From Notospermus geniculatus (Eukaryota; Nemertea; Pilidiophora; Heteronemertea; Lineidae), in the NCBI GenBank assembly GCA_002633025.1, contig NMRB01001494.1, positions 32,513-96,512 of the forward strand: a stretch of DNA of 64,000 nucleotides. Reading direction: 5' to 3'. Position numbers and translations under genes: made by a program. Below the pieces are notes generated by a model. The model did not search any database. It worked only from the letters and a program-made list of their open reading frames with translations, and was not told the DNA's origin. Below are positions 46,401 to 56,186 of this stretch, piece after piece (the stretch's first letter is position 1; every line of letters starts with the position of its first letter).

Positions 46401-46994
46401 CCCCACAAGTGAATTCAAATTTCCCGCCGCACACACAGTATTGTATTAAAGCAGGTGTTTTCTGATTGGCTGTTGCGATTTCTTCTTGGCTGTTGCGATC
46501 CCGGGGTTGCGATTTCTTCCCACTGAGTCAAAACTTGATAACTTGGCCCCAAAATGGTTATCTAAGTAAAGCTTGCAATGAAATCAACAGAATATTGAAC
46601 AAAANTGCCACCCCTTTTTTGATGATTTCTACGGGAAAATCGCCGTACTCTAAACCTAGAAAAAGACCCCTTTTCCGTATTTTTCCCGTACGCGGATGCG
46701 GTCACATAACAATCTGAGTGGGGGGGGGGGCGGGGGCGGGTAGGGTCACCGGTCACCAGTTACCAACCCCAAAGAATATTGTTAATAGGCTAATCAACAA
46801 ATGTATTCATTTGAATTCTTACCTTGGCCATAACAAAAGACACAGCAGCTATCACTGGTGTCAGGGCCAGAATAATGAGAGTCAACTCCCAGTTTTTCAC
46901 AAAGCCCAAGGTGAATCCCGCAATGAAGGTTGTTATCCACTGAATAAAGGTGGCAATCTTTTCTCCAATACCGTTGTGAATGGTGTTCAAATCG
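37447..46994 (-). CDS. ABCB1-like: ABCB1-type transporter lacking its first exons (gene C')
   Basis: Exons on the minus strand: 46994-46823, 45900-45776, exon 7 in two versions (45505-45334 and 45063-44892), 44676-44455, 44105-43980, 43513-43310, 43117-42947, 42725-42564, 42369-42184, 41998-41834, 41647-41465, 41203-41120, 40775-40572, 40405-40305, 40136-39996, 39640-39484, 38850-38647, 38462-38256, 38160-38014, 37665-37447 (TGA). The first exon present is the fifth in gene B ([21 protein letters not shown]3-4 region); exons 1-4 are missing, and upstream lie repeats and then gene B. NBD1 and NBD2 have consensus Walker A, Q-loop, signature, Walker B and H-loop. The linker ([11 protein letters not shown] to GEEDE) differs from A/B and is rich in RRxS-like sites. 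Only one version of exon 7 can be used. As assembled it is a 5'-truncated gene or the 3' part of a B-C' chimera. Confidence 0.88.
39210..39400 (-). mobile_element. tRNA-derived SINE in gene C' intron
   Basis: The minus strand reads CAAAGCGGCGCAGTGC (A-box like) and, ~35 bp on, GGTTCTGGGTTCGATCCCC (B box). The gene C counterpart is at 57660-57845. Further members lie at 40880-41045 / 59540-59705, 44180-44280 / 62725-62825, 44735-44800 / 63295-63365 and 52340-52440. Confidence 0.7.
40193..40275 (+). repeat. 19-bp tandem repeat
   Basis: A unit near GTACAGAGTGACAAGTAAA occurs about four times; the gene C equivalent (58647-58702) has about three. Confidence 0.85.
40880..41045 (-). mobile_element. 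tRNA-derived SINE in gene C' intron
   Basis: The minus strand has CTGTCAAAGTGGTGCAGTAA and GAGGTTCCGAGTTCAGTCTCC, the same layout as 39210-39400. Shared with gene C (59540-59705). Confidence 0.6.
41698..41899. repeat. Perfect 101-bp tandem duplication over exon 14 donor of C'
   Basis: The segment from ACGTACATCTACAGAGGACA to GATGACAGCAGATAA occurs twice with a 101-bp period. It contains the last ~65 nt of the exon and its GTAAGG donor. The second, intronic copy has no acceptor. Gene C has one copy. Use of the distal donor would add a stop within about ten codons. Confidence 0.95.
44180..44280 (-). mobile_element. tRNA-derived SINE head in gene C' intron
   Basis: The minus strand has GGTCAAAGTGGAATGCTGTC and GTAGATTCGACTCCCAGTT, pol III box-like spacing. 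Also in gene C at 62725-62825. Confidence 0.55.
44735..44800 (-). mobile_element. tRNA-derived SINE head in gene C' intron
   Basis: The minus strand reads TCTGGCAGAGTGAGGCGATG and AAGGTTCAATCCCCAATC. Shared with gene C at 63295-63365. Confidence 0.55.
44838..45600 (-). repeat. Tandem duplication containing exon 7 of C'
   Basis: About 325 bp (44838-45163 and 45281-45600) is repeated with a 442-bp period, including the whole 172-nt exon. The spacer 45164-45280 holds a poly-G run and a retroposon-like tail (TGTAAAGTGCCTTTGAGCTG ... (AAT)n). The exon versions differ only at synonymous sites that I could see. Confidence 0.9.
46412..46604. repeat. Interspersed repeat shared with MED24 intron 1
   Basis: Same family as 14934-15112; here it ends at the N at 46605. 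Confidence 0.7.
46605..46605. other. Single N in gene C' intron
   Basis: A join between C' exon 5 (46823-46994) and exon 6; exon 5 and gene B are on the same side of it. Confidence 0.6.
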
Positions 46995-47186
46995 CTGTAA
47001 ATAGAGAGGAAATAAAACGTTAATGAACTGAATTTCAAGATGAATTCAAAACAAGTTCCAAGCAAAAGAGGGGCTGTACAGGGGTACCGGTAGGCCTATT
47101 CTTTCATACAATGTCATCTCTGTACAATTCCCTTTGAAGAAGAAGGTCTCTCGGCTTTATTCAGTAATAACAGCTGCAGCACGGTA

Positions 47187-48166
47187 TACCCACGTGCAAA
47201 GATGTAAACATAAACAAACGTCCCCATTGGTTGAAATGATCGTCACTACTCGGAAACATGATTACGGCGATAAGATGACGTAAATCTAGGAAAACCATGC
47301 AGTGACAATATTTCCTATTTTGCTCGGAATAATTCGGGACAGATCGGCAATTCCGAGTGATAATGATATGCACACGGGGTCAAGAGGTCGGCGTGGTATA
47401 AAACGGAAACCTGAGTTTCATTCTTGTATATGGAACAACTTTATAGCAGAGCATTTATTTACAGTGCCAGTTACGATACAGTATCACTGGAGCGATTCCA
47501 AAGGGACTTTGTACCTGACCAAGATGCTGTCAATTTGTTTATGACGGCAAAGATCCACACCTTGGCGATTTCAAGGTTTAGCAAGTAGCGTGTGGCCAAG
47601 ATATACAGTAGTGGCTCCCATTTTACCATCAACAAGACTGTCTTCGTCAATAAGCTAGGCCCTCTCGCTGAAATACTAAAACTGAAAATTTTCATTCTGT
47701 TGAACATGTCTGTCTCCCATCTACAGCAGATTTTTTCGGAAAATCGGCGCCCAAATGACGCTGGTTTGCAGCATAACCTTTGAAATACAATGTCCATCGC
47801 ATTTCTTATACCCACGTGGAAATGTAAACATAAACAAACGTCCCCATTGGTTGAAATAATCGTCACTACTCGGAACCATGATTACGGCGATAAGATGACG
47901 TAAATCTAGGAAAACCAGTGACAATATTTCCTATTTTGCTCGGAATCATTCGGGGCAGATCGGCAATTCTGAGTGATAATATATGCAGAGGGGGTCAAGA
48001 GGTCGGCGTGGCATAAAACGGAAACCTGAACTTCATTCTGTTATATGGAACGACTTTAGCAGAGCATTTATTTACATTGCCAGTTACGCTACAGTATCAC
48101 TGGAGCGATTCCAAAAGGGGCTTTGTGCCAAACCAAAATGCTGTCAATTTGATTATGACGGCAAAA
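47187..48166. repeat. Two ~350-bp direct repeats at the B/C' junction
   Basis: 47187-47552 and 47807-48166 are near-identical (both contain AAACAAACGTCCCCATTGG, TTACGGCGATAAGATGACG and GTATCACTGGAGCGATTCCA), separated by ~255 bp. No TG...CA ends or PBS were recognised. Homology of gene B to gene A stops exactly at the outer edge (48167 versus 30443). Confidence 0.85.
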
Positions 48167-48358
48167 AGAAATCTTCTTTCAAGTTTATGAAGAAATGCTA
48201 GAACATTTTGAATACACCTGAGTATATGAAGGCCTACTTCAGCTGGTGAGAAGGGTAGGCCTAGCTCTAATGTATTTTCCATCAGAAACATTGCAGAAGA
48301 GATGGCATGCTCTTTGATACAGAACGAATTGATAAGTTTCGGTTCTTTTCAGACTTAC

Positions 48359-51300
48359 CCCTTTGACCAGCGAAGTATCTGATGCCAGTCTGACACAGAG
48401 CGCTCCCACTTGGTTCTCATAGAGATCAAACCAACCAATATCCTGAAATTGAAAATTCTTTCTTCAACTTCAAATTAACAGATGATGTACCAGGCAATCC
48501 TATTGAAAATTTGACCAATGAGCACTCTAGAAGGTGGTGTTCATAATCAGTAGGTCACACCAGCTTCCATGCCAAAGTTGTTCCTTCGAAGTAAGACAAC
48601 TAAGTTTAGAAGCACAGTGGTGTACAAACCCGTGGTCAAAAAGCCTTGTGCTTACTTGTCTCAACATCGCTTTGAAAGTCAACATCCGAAGTCTTTCAGT
48701 TAAACGTTCCCCAGACAGTGTGAGGAAATAGTTTTGTATGATGTACAGTATTCCAACCACAGCACCAATCCCAGCCAAAATGGCAGTAAACATTGTCGCT
48801 CTTTTTGCCTGGAGGTCCATGTCTACTATTGCAAATACCTGAAAGAATGGGAAAAGTGAACAAGTCCATGAGAATGTCAAGAAATGAAATGCCGGGATTT
48901 GAACCGGAGACCTTTTGCTTCTGAGTCCAATCTCCTTACCCCAAGACTTTCACTGAAGGCAACGGCAAATGCTGGTTGTACGGCACCAGTTATGAGAGCT
49001 GAAAAGCAGCCGATCAGTATGAACAACCATTCTGGTGAATTCATAGCCCAGACCCTCTTCATGGAAACCTCTGGGACTTCCTCCTCCTCCTCCTCCTCCA
49101 TGGTGAGCTCCTCCTGAAAGTGAGAGCAAACAATACCAGTGGAGTTGGGGAAAATAATTTGTTTTCCTTTTCCGGGCCTTCATTGATCAATTCTTCTCAG
49201 CAACTCAGCAAGATGGGGATTTGGCCTACTCCTGCTGCCCCCTGAGTGCTGGTGAATGATGCCTTATGCGAGGGTCTGTGAGTTCGAGTCTGATAGGAAG
49301 CTATGTCTTTCACCTTAGAAATCCGATATTATTTCATGCCCTTCAGTAGAGTTGTAAGAATATAGTTGTAAGAATAATGATATCATGTCACAGGAAGGAA
49401 TGGTAGAAACCATCTTATGGATGTAATTCACCTGAAAGTACCTGTACTGTACTCCCAGTTGATGGCATGGCCTAACCTGCCAGCCCATGGAGGATTTCCT
49501 TATGCCCTAGTGGTGGTGTGTTGAACTCATTGAGCTAGTAGTTAAGTTGTGGATGGTCAGTACCCGTACTTTGATAGGTGAGCGGTCCGTACAGTCTGTA
49601 ACAGTACCCGACTCCTTTTCATTACTTACCTCATCCAAAATGCTTGACTGCTGTGAAACCACACTGCTCAGTCTACGCAGGCTTCCACGTCGTACAAACC
49701 CTAGGGCAGAGCTCTTTCTCCTGGAACGATTGCCACGTCTTGACAGGGTGCGCTTCAGCTCGACGAAACCTTCAAGCTTGTCCGCAATTTCGTCGTCCTC
49801 TTCCTCTTTCATCTGAAAAGCAATTCATTTTGTGATATGATTTCTCCTTTCTTAGCAGAAATGTGAAGAGATCAGGAACCAGACTGACCTGACTTGTGAC
49901 TAAAGTGTAGTACAATCCCTTCTTGGCCATCAAGGAATCATGGTTCCCTGACTCGACAACCTGACCATCTTTGATTCCAAAGATCACGTCTGCATTCCGT
50001 ACAGTAGACAGTCGATGTGCTATTACAATGGTGGTTCGACCTTTGCTTGCCTGAAACAAGGACATGAATACTATTGATATTGACAATTTGGTGTTGAGAT
50101 GGTATGAAATTAGCTAGTCTGTGGGCTAAAGCCATCAATGATACCTACAACGATGGTGGCCAATGATACAAAGCCACACCCATTGCCTGATGATCATCGA
50201 GCTTTAAGATAAAGCCTAAGCTATGCCTCTGTGCAGCCCATAATCATTGAAAAACTTGCCTTCTCCAAAGCCTCCTGTACGACACTTTCACTTTCTGTAT
50301 CCAGGGCGGATGTGGCCTCATCAAGCAGCAGAATCTTTGGGTTCCTGGCTAAAGCTCTTGCAATCGCAATCCTCTGTTTCTGCCCGCCGCTGAGCTGGGC
50401 TCCTCGCTCTCCAACTAATGTTTCAAAGCCCTTGAAGAGAGAGAAGAAGTTTTACGGCAAATGTTGGAAAGTAATGTATTGAAGACTTTTCCAATCTTCT
50501 TACCTACGCTTTTTACTTCTATTGACTTGTAGCCTACAAGAAGGTGGGGTCAAGAATTATAGATACTTGCATCTGGTAGCATCTTGATGAAGCTGTAAGC
50601 ATTTGCCTCTTTCGTCACTTGTTCAATTTCAGCCTCTGTCACATCATCGCGGCCGTACTTGATGTTCTCGGCGATCGTTGTAGCAAACAACACTGGCTCC
50701 TGATTCACTACACCAATATGCTGACGCAGCCATTTGACGTTCATGTTGCGGATGTCCTGCCCATCTATTCTGACCTGAAAATAAGATGTTCCTCCATAAA
50801 ATGCTGACACTGCAGCAATAAGATTGGTGCTGTTTTCCAAGCTTTATTTCTCCACACTGTATTTGTTTAGGTGGCCACCTTTACCGGCACTTACCATACC
50901 TTCCTCAGGGTCATAAAATCGCTGAAGCAGTTGCAAAGTGGTACTTTTCCCACAACCGCTGGGACCAACGAATGCAACTGTCTGCCCAACAGAAATGGAC
51001 ACGCTGAACCCATTCATGACCTGAAGAAAGATGAAATCTGGCTGAGACCGATTCGTCACAAGTGCAGTGCCAGTGTGAAAAAACAAGAGCAACACAGAGC
51101 GTGGCATATGCCACCATCTGTGAGTTGTCCATAAACGAAAAATCGAGATGGTGGCTGTGGCAGCCATATTGAATTGAATGACTCCAAATGCTCTCAAAAA
51201 TTTCCTTTACCAACCTTTGTTGCGGTCCGAGCGGGATATCTGAAGTGAATGCCATCAAACTCAACATTGCCAACAATCTCTGGTTTTTCTCCCTCATCCG

Positions 51301-54300
51301 AGCTGCTATCAATAAATGGTTCTTGATCAATGACTTCAAAGATTGACGCTGCCGCTGCTCTAGCAGTTGAAACTGCCTCTAGGTTAGGTAGGGCATTCCC
51401 AAGGGATTCGCACCCAATCAAGGCACCAAAGAAAACCTGAAAAGAAAGGTGAAAATAATAATAAGCAAGAAGTCAATCTCCAGAATTCACGAATATTCGA
51501 CCCCAACCGGGGTCTTTTTCAAGTGGAACTTTACAATCTGAAACTCTAGAAAAAAACAGACTGATGGAGATCTGAAGAACTCCACCACATATGGAACTCT
51601 AAGATCTAAGCTTGTCACCCACTACAGCTTCATCAAGAAAGCAGCAAGAACTAAAGTGGTTTCTGACATACACCGGACCAAACCAAGACTTTACCTCCAA
51701 GATGGTTCCAGCAGTTGTTTTCTCCTCCCGGATCATCTTGGTTCCATACCAGAATGCCAGGGCAAACGAGCTGAAGACGACCAACCAGATCATTCCATAA
51801 CCCACACCAAGACTGATACCCTTCTTGATGCCCATCTTCTTGGCTTCTCTCAGGTTTTTGTTGTACCTGGATTGGAAACACATCCGCATCATGTCCACGT
51901 AAAAAAAGACAGTGATTCTTAGGTTTACGATCTGTCTGTTTTCTGATTATTTTGATATGGGTGGTCAGCTGCGACTCGAGTGGCATCTTTCACTCCAACT
52001 CAAAGTCTGGGTTCACTGTTCACAATTAAATGATGACATGACATGGATTCCCCTCAGGCCGTACATCGAGATCCATGTCAAGATGCTGATTGGACCTCAG
52101 CCTACTCCAGATAGGATAGGAATGAAACCCAACTTACCGCTCACTTTCCTTATTCTCACCACCAAAAGCAACAACAGTTCTGATAGCACCTAACACCTCC
52201 TCTGCCACAGCACCAGCTTTGGCATACGCTTTAAGCTCCTTCTGTGTGAACGTCTGCAGCAGCTGAAGATGGAAAAATCATTGTTTCCATAAATATGGGG
52301 CCTACATACTCAAAAGAACACTTAGAGAGAAGCCCAAGGAACTACTCAATTTGATGCTGGAACCAACCAAATTGAACCCCAAACCTCCCAAGTGACAGGC
52401 ACCAATGTTTTAAAACTACATCACCCTGACAGGCCAACCAAGACCTCTGCGTGATGATGGAGGATCCCTTGCAAACCATTAATTTTCATATCCTACTCCC
52501 AACAATTGGCTTTACCTGGTCATCTCATCTGAAAGAGTAGGCCTACCTTGGCCAATACAAAACTTGTGACTGCAAACAGTGGTGTCAGGGCCAAAGTAAT
52601 GAGGGTCAACTCCCAGTTCTTCACAAAACCTAAAATGAATCCCGTAAAAAATGTTGTCATCCATTGAATAAAGGTGGCAATCTTTTCTCCAATACCGTCG
52701 TGGATGGCATTCAAATCACTGAAGTGAAAGAGAAAATAGTTCATTTAGTAGTAGAAGAGGAGGACACAGATGAAGGGAAGGGAGTACTAATCGGTTTTAC
52801 CATCAAGGAATCCCCAGGATACTGGAGGATGGCGCTTCTCAGCTCTTTGCGGATGAACCATTGTCACTATGAGGAGAAGGAGGGGGCTGGATACAAGAAC
52901 CAAGAGAAGACTTTGGAATATTATAACTAGTTATTGCAGCTATTAATGGATCCATTGAGGAATGTCCCATACTCACTCAGCCAGCCTTGAGTTTAGTTCA
53001 CCAGTTTGATGAGTATCAAACCAACCAATCTCCTGCCTTAGGATGGAATGGAAGAAGTGTTTGCGTATCGTTCTGGTCTGTCTCTCGGCCGTCCACATCC
53101 AGAATGAGATAGACAGGTAGGAGAAGACAAGCACGCCCACACCAACATACACGAAGTAGACACAGAATGGGGCAATTAGAGGATAGAGGTTGGTGGTTTG
53201 GTTTGATCTGGAAGGAAAATGAAAATTCAGTGAGATCTGAGGAAAGTATTGACAAACTGGAAAGACCCCAAGGAGCCATGATGGCCTAGTCGTTTTTACA
53301 TCAGTTTAGCAAGCAACAGGTCCAATTATCTTGAGGGGGGGATTATGTGGGAGCAATTGGCCTAGACTTCAGAAGCACTACTCACTCGATTGTCCCGTTG
53401 TTCTTCTTCATTGCATCACTGACAAGGAAGTCAGTAATTTGGCCATAAAAGACAAGATTGATGGGGAAGGCACAACCACGGACAAGGGAGGCCAACGTCC
53501 CGATGAGCATTAGGACAATGTCTAGGTTGTCATGGTATCGAAACTGGAAGTAAAGCGCGACACTTTACACTCAAAATTCCAAGTTGACTTCTAAAGAGTG
53601 TCTTGCTTTTGTGAAAAGAAACTGGTGTCACTGAAAAGAAGTGTTCAGCTTCCAGAAACCAATGCAAGACAGCAGAGAAGACACAAAAAAGCCAACATGA
53701 CTTACCAGCCTACAGAGTCGAACTTTCCTAGTCTCAAACATCTCACTGAAAATTTAAAGGTTCAATTGTGAAAAAAGTAGTCAAAGTTGAGACACCTCTG
53801 ACACAGAGACACCTCTTTATTCAGGACAGCAACGTCCAGTCCTAAAGTGGCCATTTCCAGTCATTCTGGAGTCTGTAATAATCAGGACACCTCTCAATTA
53901 AGTACACAATTTGTCAGTCCCAAAGGTACCCTAGAGGTTAAACTGCAGCTTCATCAAAGAAGTGCCATTTGAAAGTTACAGAGTCCTACCTCTTTCCCAT
54001 ACTGTCATCACAGCTCCAACTGCTATCTTCATCATCATCTTCCTCAACAACATTCTCCCTGACCACAACATCGCTCAATTCAATGTCACCTCTTCCATTT
54101 GCAGTTAAGTCATCATTTATGTCGCCATTAGACTTCTGCTCATCAATCTTGTTATCATTCATCAGATAGGCCTCTCGTTTTCCACTAGGAGTCTCTGACA
54201 TGTCTGATGATGATAGATTTTGCTCAGTTGCTGAGTTTTTAGGCATAGAAATGATTGAGTTATCAGCATTAATACCATCATCCTCAGTTGTATCATCAAT

Positions 54301-54399
54301 TGTGATGTCTTCCACGTTGACCTCATCCCCATTTGAATTCTCTCCCAGGGACAGGCCAACTCCTGTTTCATTGGTAGGTGGTTCAGTTGTGTCCCCCAT
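48359..54399 (-). CDS. ABCB1-like: ABCB1-type transporter, 5' two thirds (gene B)
   Basis: Exons on the minus strand: 54399-53990, 53745-53706, 53543-53386, 53207-52977, 52718-52547, 52262-52138, 51866-51695, 51436-51215, 51020-50895, 50774-50571, 50430-50260, 50050-49889, 49812-49630, 49113-48940, 48838-48656, 48442-48359: 939 codons. Start [15 protein letters not shown], acidic N-tail, TMD1 ([34 protein letters not shown]), complete NBD1 with all motifs, Arg/Ser linker, and the first part of TMD2 up to [19 protein letters not shown]. The remaining eight exons seen in gene A are absent, so NBD2 is lost. Near-identical to A apart from scattered changes and a three-Glu expansion in exon 14. 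Exons 10 and 11 use GC donors. Alone it could not make a full pump. Confidence 0.88.
49213..49297 (+). mobile_element. tRNA-derived SINE head with damaged A box (gene B intron)
   Basis: Counterpart of 31466-31565; the AGTGGTTAA portion is deleted while the GAGTTCGAGTC B box remains. Confidence 0.55.
52340..52440 (-). mobile_element. tRNA-derived SINE head in gene B intron
   Basis: The minus strand has GCCTGTCAGGGTGATGTAG and GAGGTTTGGGGTTCAATTTGG. The equivalent of A is in the N gap. Confidence 0.5.
53790..53945 (-). mobile_element. Diverged pogo/Tigger-like MITE in gene B intron
   Basis: Same position and sequence as 35215-35365 in gene A. Confidence 0.65.
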
Positions 54400-56186
54400 T
54401 GTTAGCCTTCACATCCTCTGCATGTTTTACACAGCAAAATAACAACCTGAAAAAGTTACCAGTATGGACTAACCAGGGTCTCAAAATCACTTTACTTACT
54501 CCAACTCATTTTGTTGCAAGCTCATGAGGCAATAAACCTACTGAGCATCTGTATTGTAACAGAACCACAAAAAGCTGGGATCGAAAGCTGCTAATGCCCG
54601 TTGTACACGGTAGGATTTTTTTGTGCTAAAAATTATAAATGAGGCTCATGAAGGGTGATTTCGGTCGTAGGCTACCGATTGCCTTGATGAAAGACATTGT
54701 GAACACCCATTTAAGCCCCATTTATAATTTTTAGTACAAGAAAAATTCTACGTGTACAACGGGCATTAGTGGTTGTCTACTCATGTTACAGTTTCCACGG
54801 ATTCTTTCCTTCAAAAAAACTGATCAAATTATGATATTGACCAAATGTATGAGGGCGTGTGGAAATCTTGCCGCAAGCACAGGAAATCCTCACAGAAGTT
54901 TTCTCTTTACCTACCATACCTGAATCATCTTGGACCATCAAGGTTTTCGTAACACAACATTCTTAGTCCTAACAAAGTTACTGTTGGCCTTAATATTTTA
55001 GGATGGCCTGAATGGGAAGGAGATCCGTGGTGTTCCCAGCACGGCCTGTCTGGTGAAAGCCAGCAAATGAAATGATCAGGAAAAGTTTGTTGATGGCCTT
55101 TTGATATCATATGATATTCATAAGTAATATTTATTGCCAGACAGCACACAAAAGCTATTATAGCTATTACAAAAGCTATTATAGCTATTACAAAAGCTAT
55201 TATAGCTATACTTGAAATGTCCTTTTATTCTCAATGGGTCACAGATGACAGGCCTTTTTTAACTCATGAAGATAGTCGGGGCTTGTTTAGAAGCGAAGGC
55301 CAACTGTTAGCTCAGTTCCATAGATCTTCAATAGATGTCATTTCTTACAATCAACGTAGCCACTGATATCTAGAGGGAAGGCAGCTTGTGGTGAAAACTT
55401 ACTCCATTCATGTGGATGGTTGCTAATTTCTGAAGTATGCAACAAAAGGAACAATGAGTACCGGTAGCCATACAAATTCCTTCTATTTATTCTCCACATA
55501 CATTATTACAAAAACGTTCTCAGTTAATTTTCATATTCGATCATTGAATGTCAATAAATCACCAGTAAATAACTAGAAATACAATACAAAATCACACTTG
55601 TTGAACTGAACAAGATAAATAAATCAATTTTATCACAGACGATAGTAAAAATCAGAGCAAATGAGAGCACGAAGTAAGCCAACTGAATAAGCCTCCAACC
55701 AATGGCCTCTTAAACACATGCCCAATGCTGTACTACTACACCGTCATATCCTTGAGAAGCTAATGCCCTAAACAAGCGGAAAATTCCTCATTCAGGCCAT
55801 GAATATCATCCCATTTGAGAAGATATTGAATAAAGTAGAGTACACCAATGACTCTAAGGTGGAAGAGTAAAGAAATGAAGTGACCACTGCCTTCTATGTT
55901 TCAGTCCAATGCTCTACCACCTGATGTAAAAGACATGCTCAGCCAGCTGGGCTAGTAGGGATAGTTGCAAGATGATTATGTGTCCTTACGTAAGCACTCT
56001 GCTCATTTGTTGAGGTTGTAGTCAATAACCCAGTGAAAGAAATGCAGACGTCACCTACTCCAGAGTTTTGTTCATCTCCAATGCTCTTTGGCATTCCTGT
56101 CACCTCGGCATGCATACAGCTGATCTCACCAAATCCTTGAAGGGCGACTCCACAACTATTGGTCCACCAGGCACGTAACAGCCTGT
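54400..56186. other. Intergenic: 5' flank of gene B and 3' flank of gene C
   Basis: Homologous to 35822-37446 with indels: it gains the MITE at 54594-54766, lacks that of 36613-36751, and has a third copy of the 20-bp AAAGCTATTATAGCTATTAC repeat (55148-55208). No coding gene. Confidence 0.65.
54594..54766. mobile_element. MITE present only in the gene B flank
   Basis: Ends ATGCCCGTTGTACACG and CGTGTACAACGGGCAT with inner AAAAATTATAAAT / ATTTATAATTTTT arms, flanked by TA. The gene A flank (about 35990) has the uninterrupted site. Confidence 0.9.

Noticed and set aside
46823-46994. C' exon 5 as a simple in-frame continuation of gene B
   Set aside because: Phase 0 donor joins a phase 2 acceptor; direct splicing shifts the frame.
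47187-48166. The direct repeats as a small LTR retrotransposon
   Set aside because: No TG...CA termini, primer site or polypurine tract found in the 255-bp interior.
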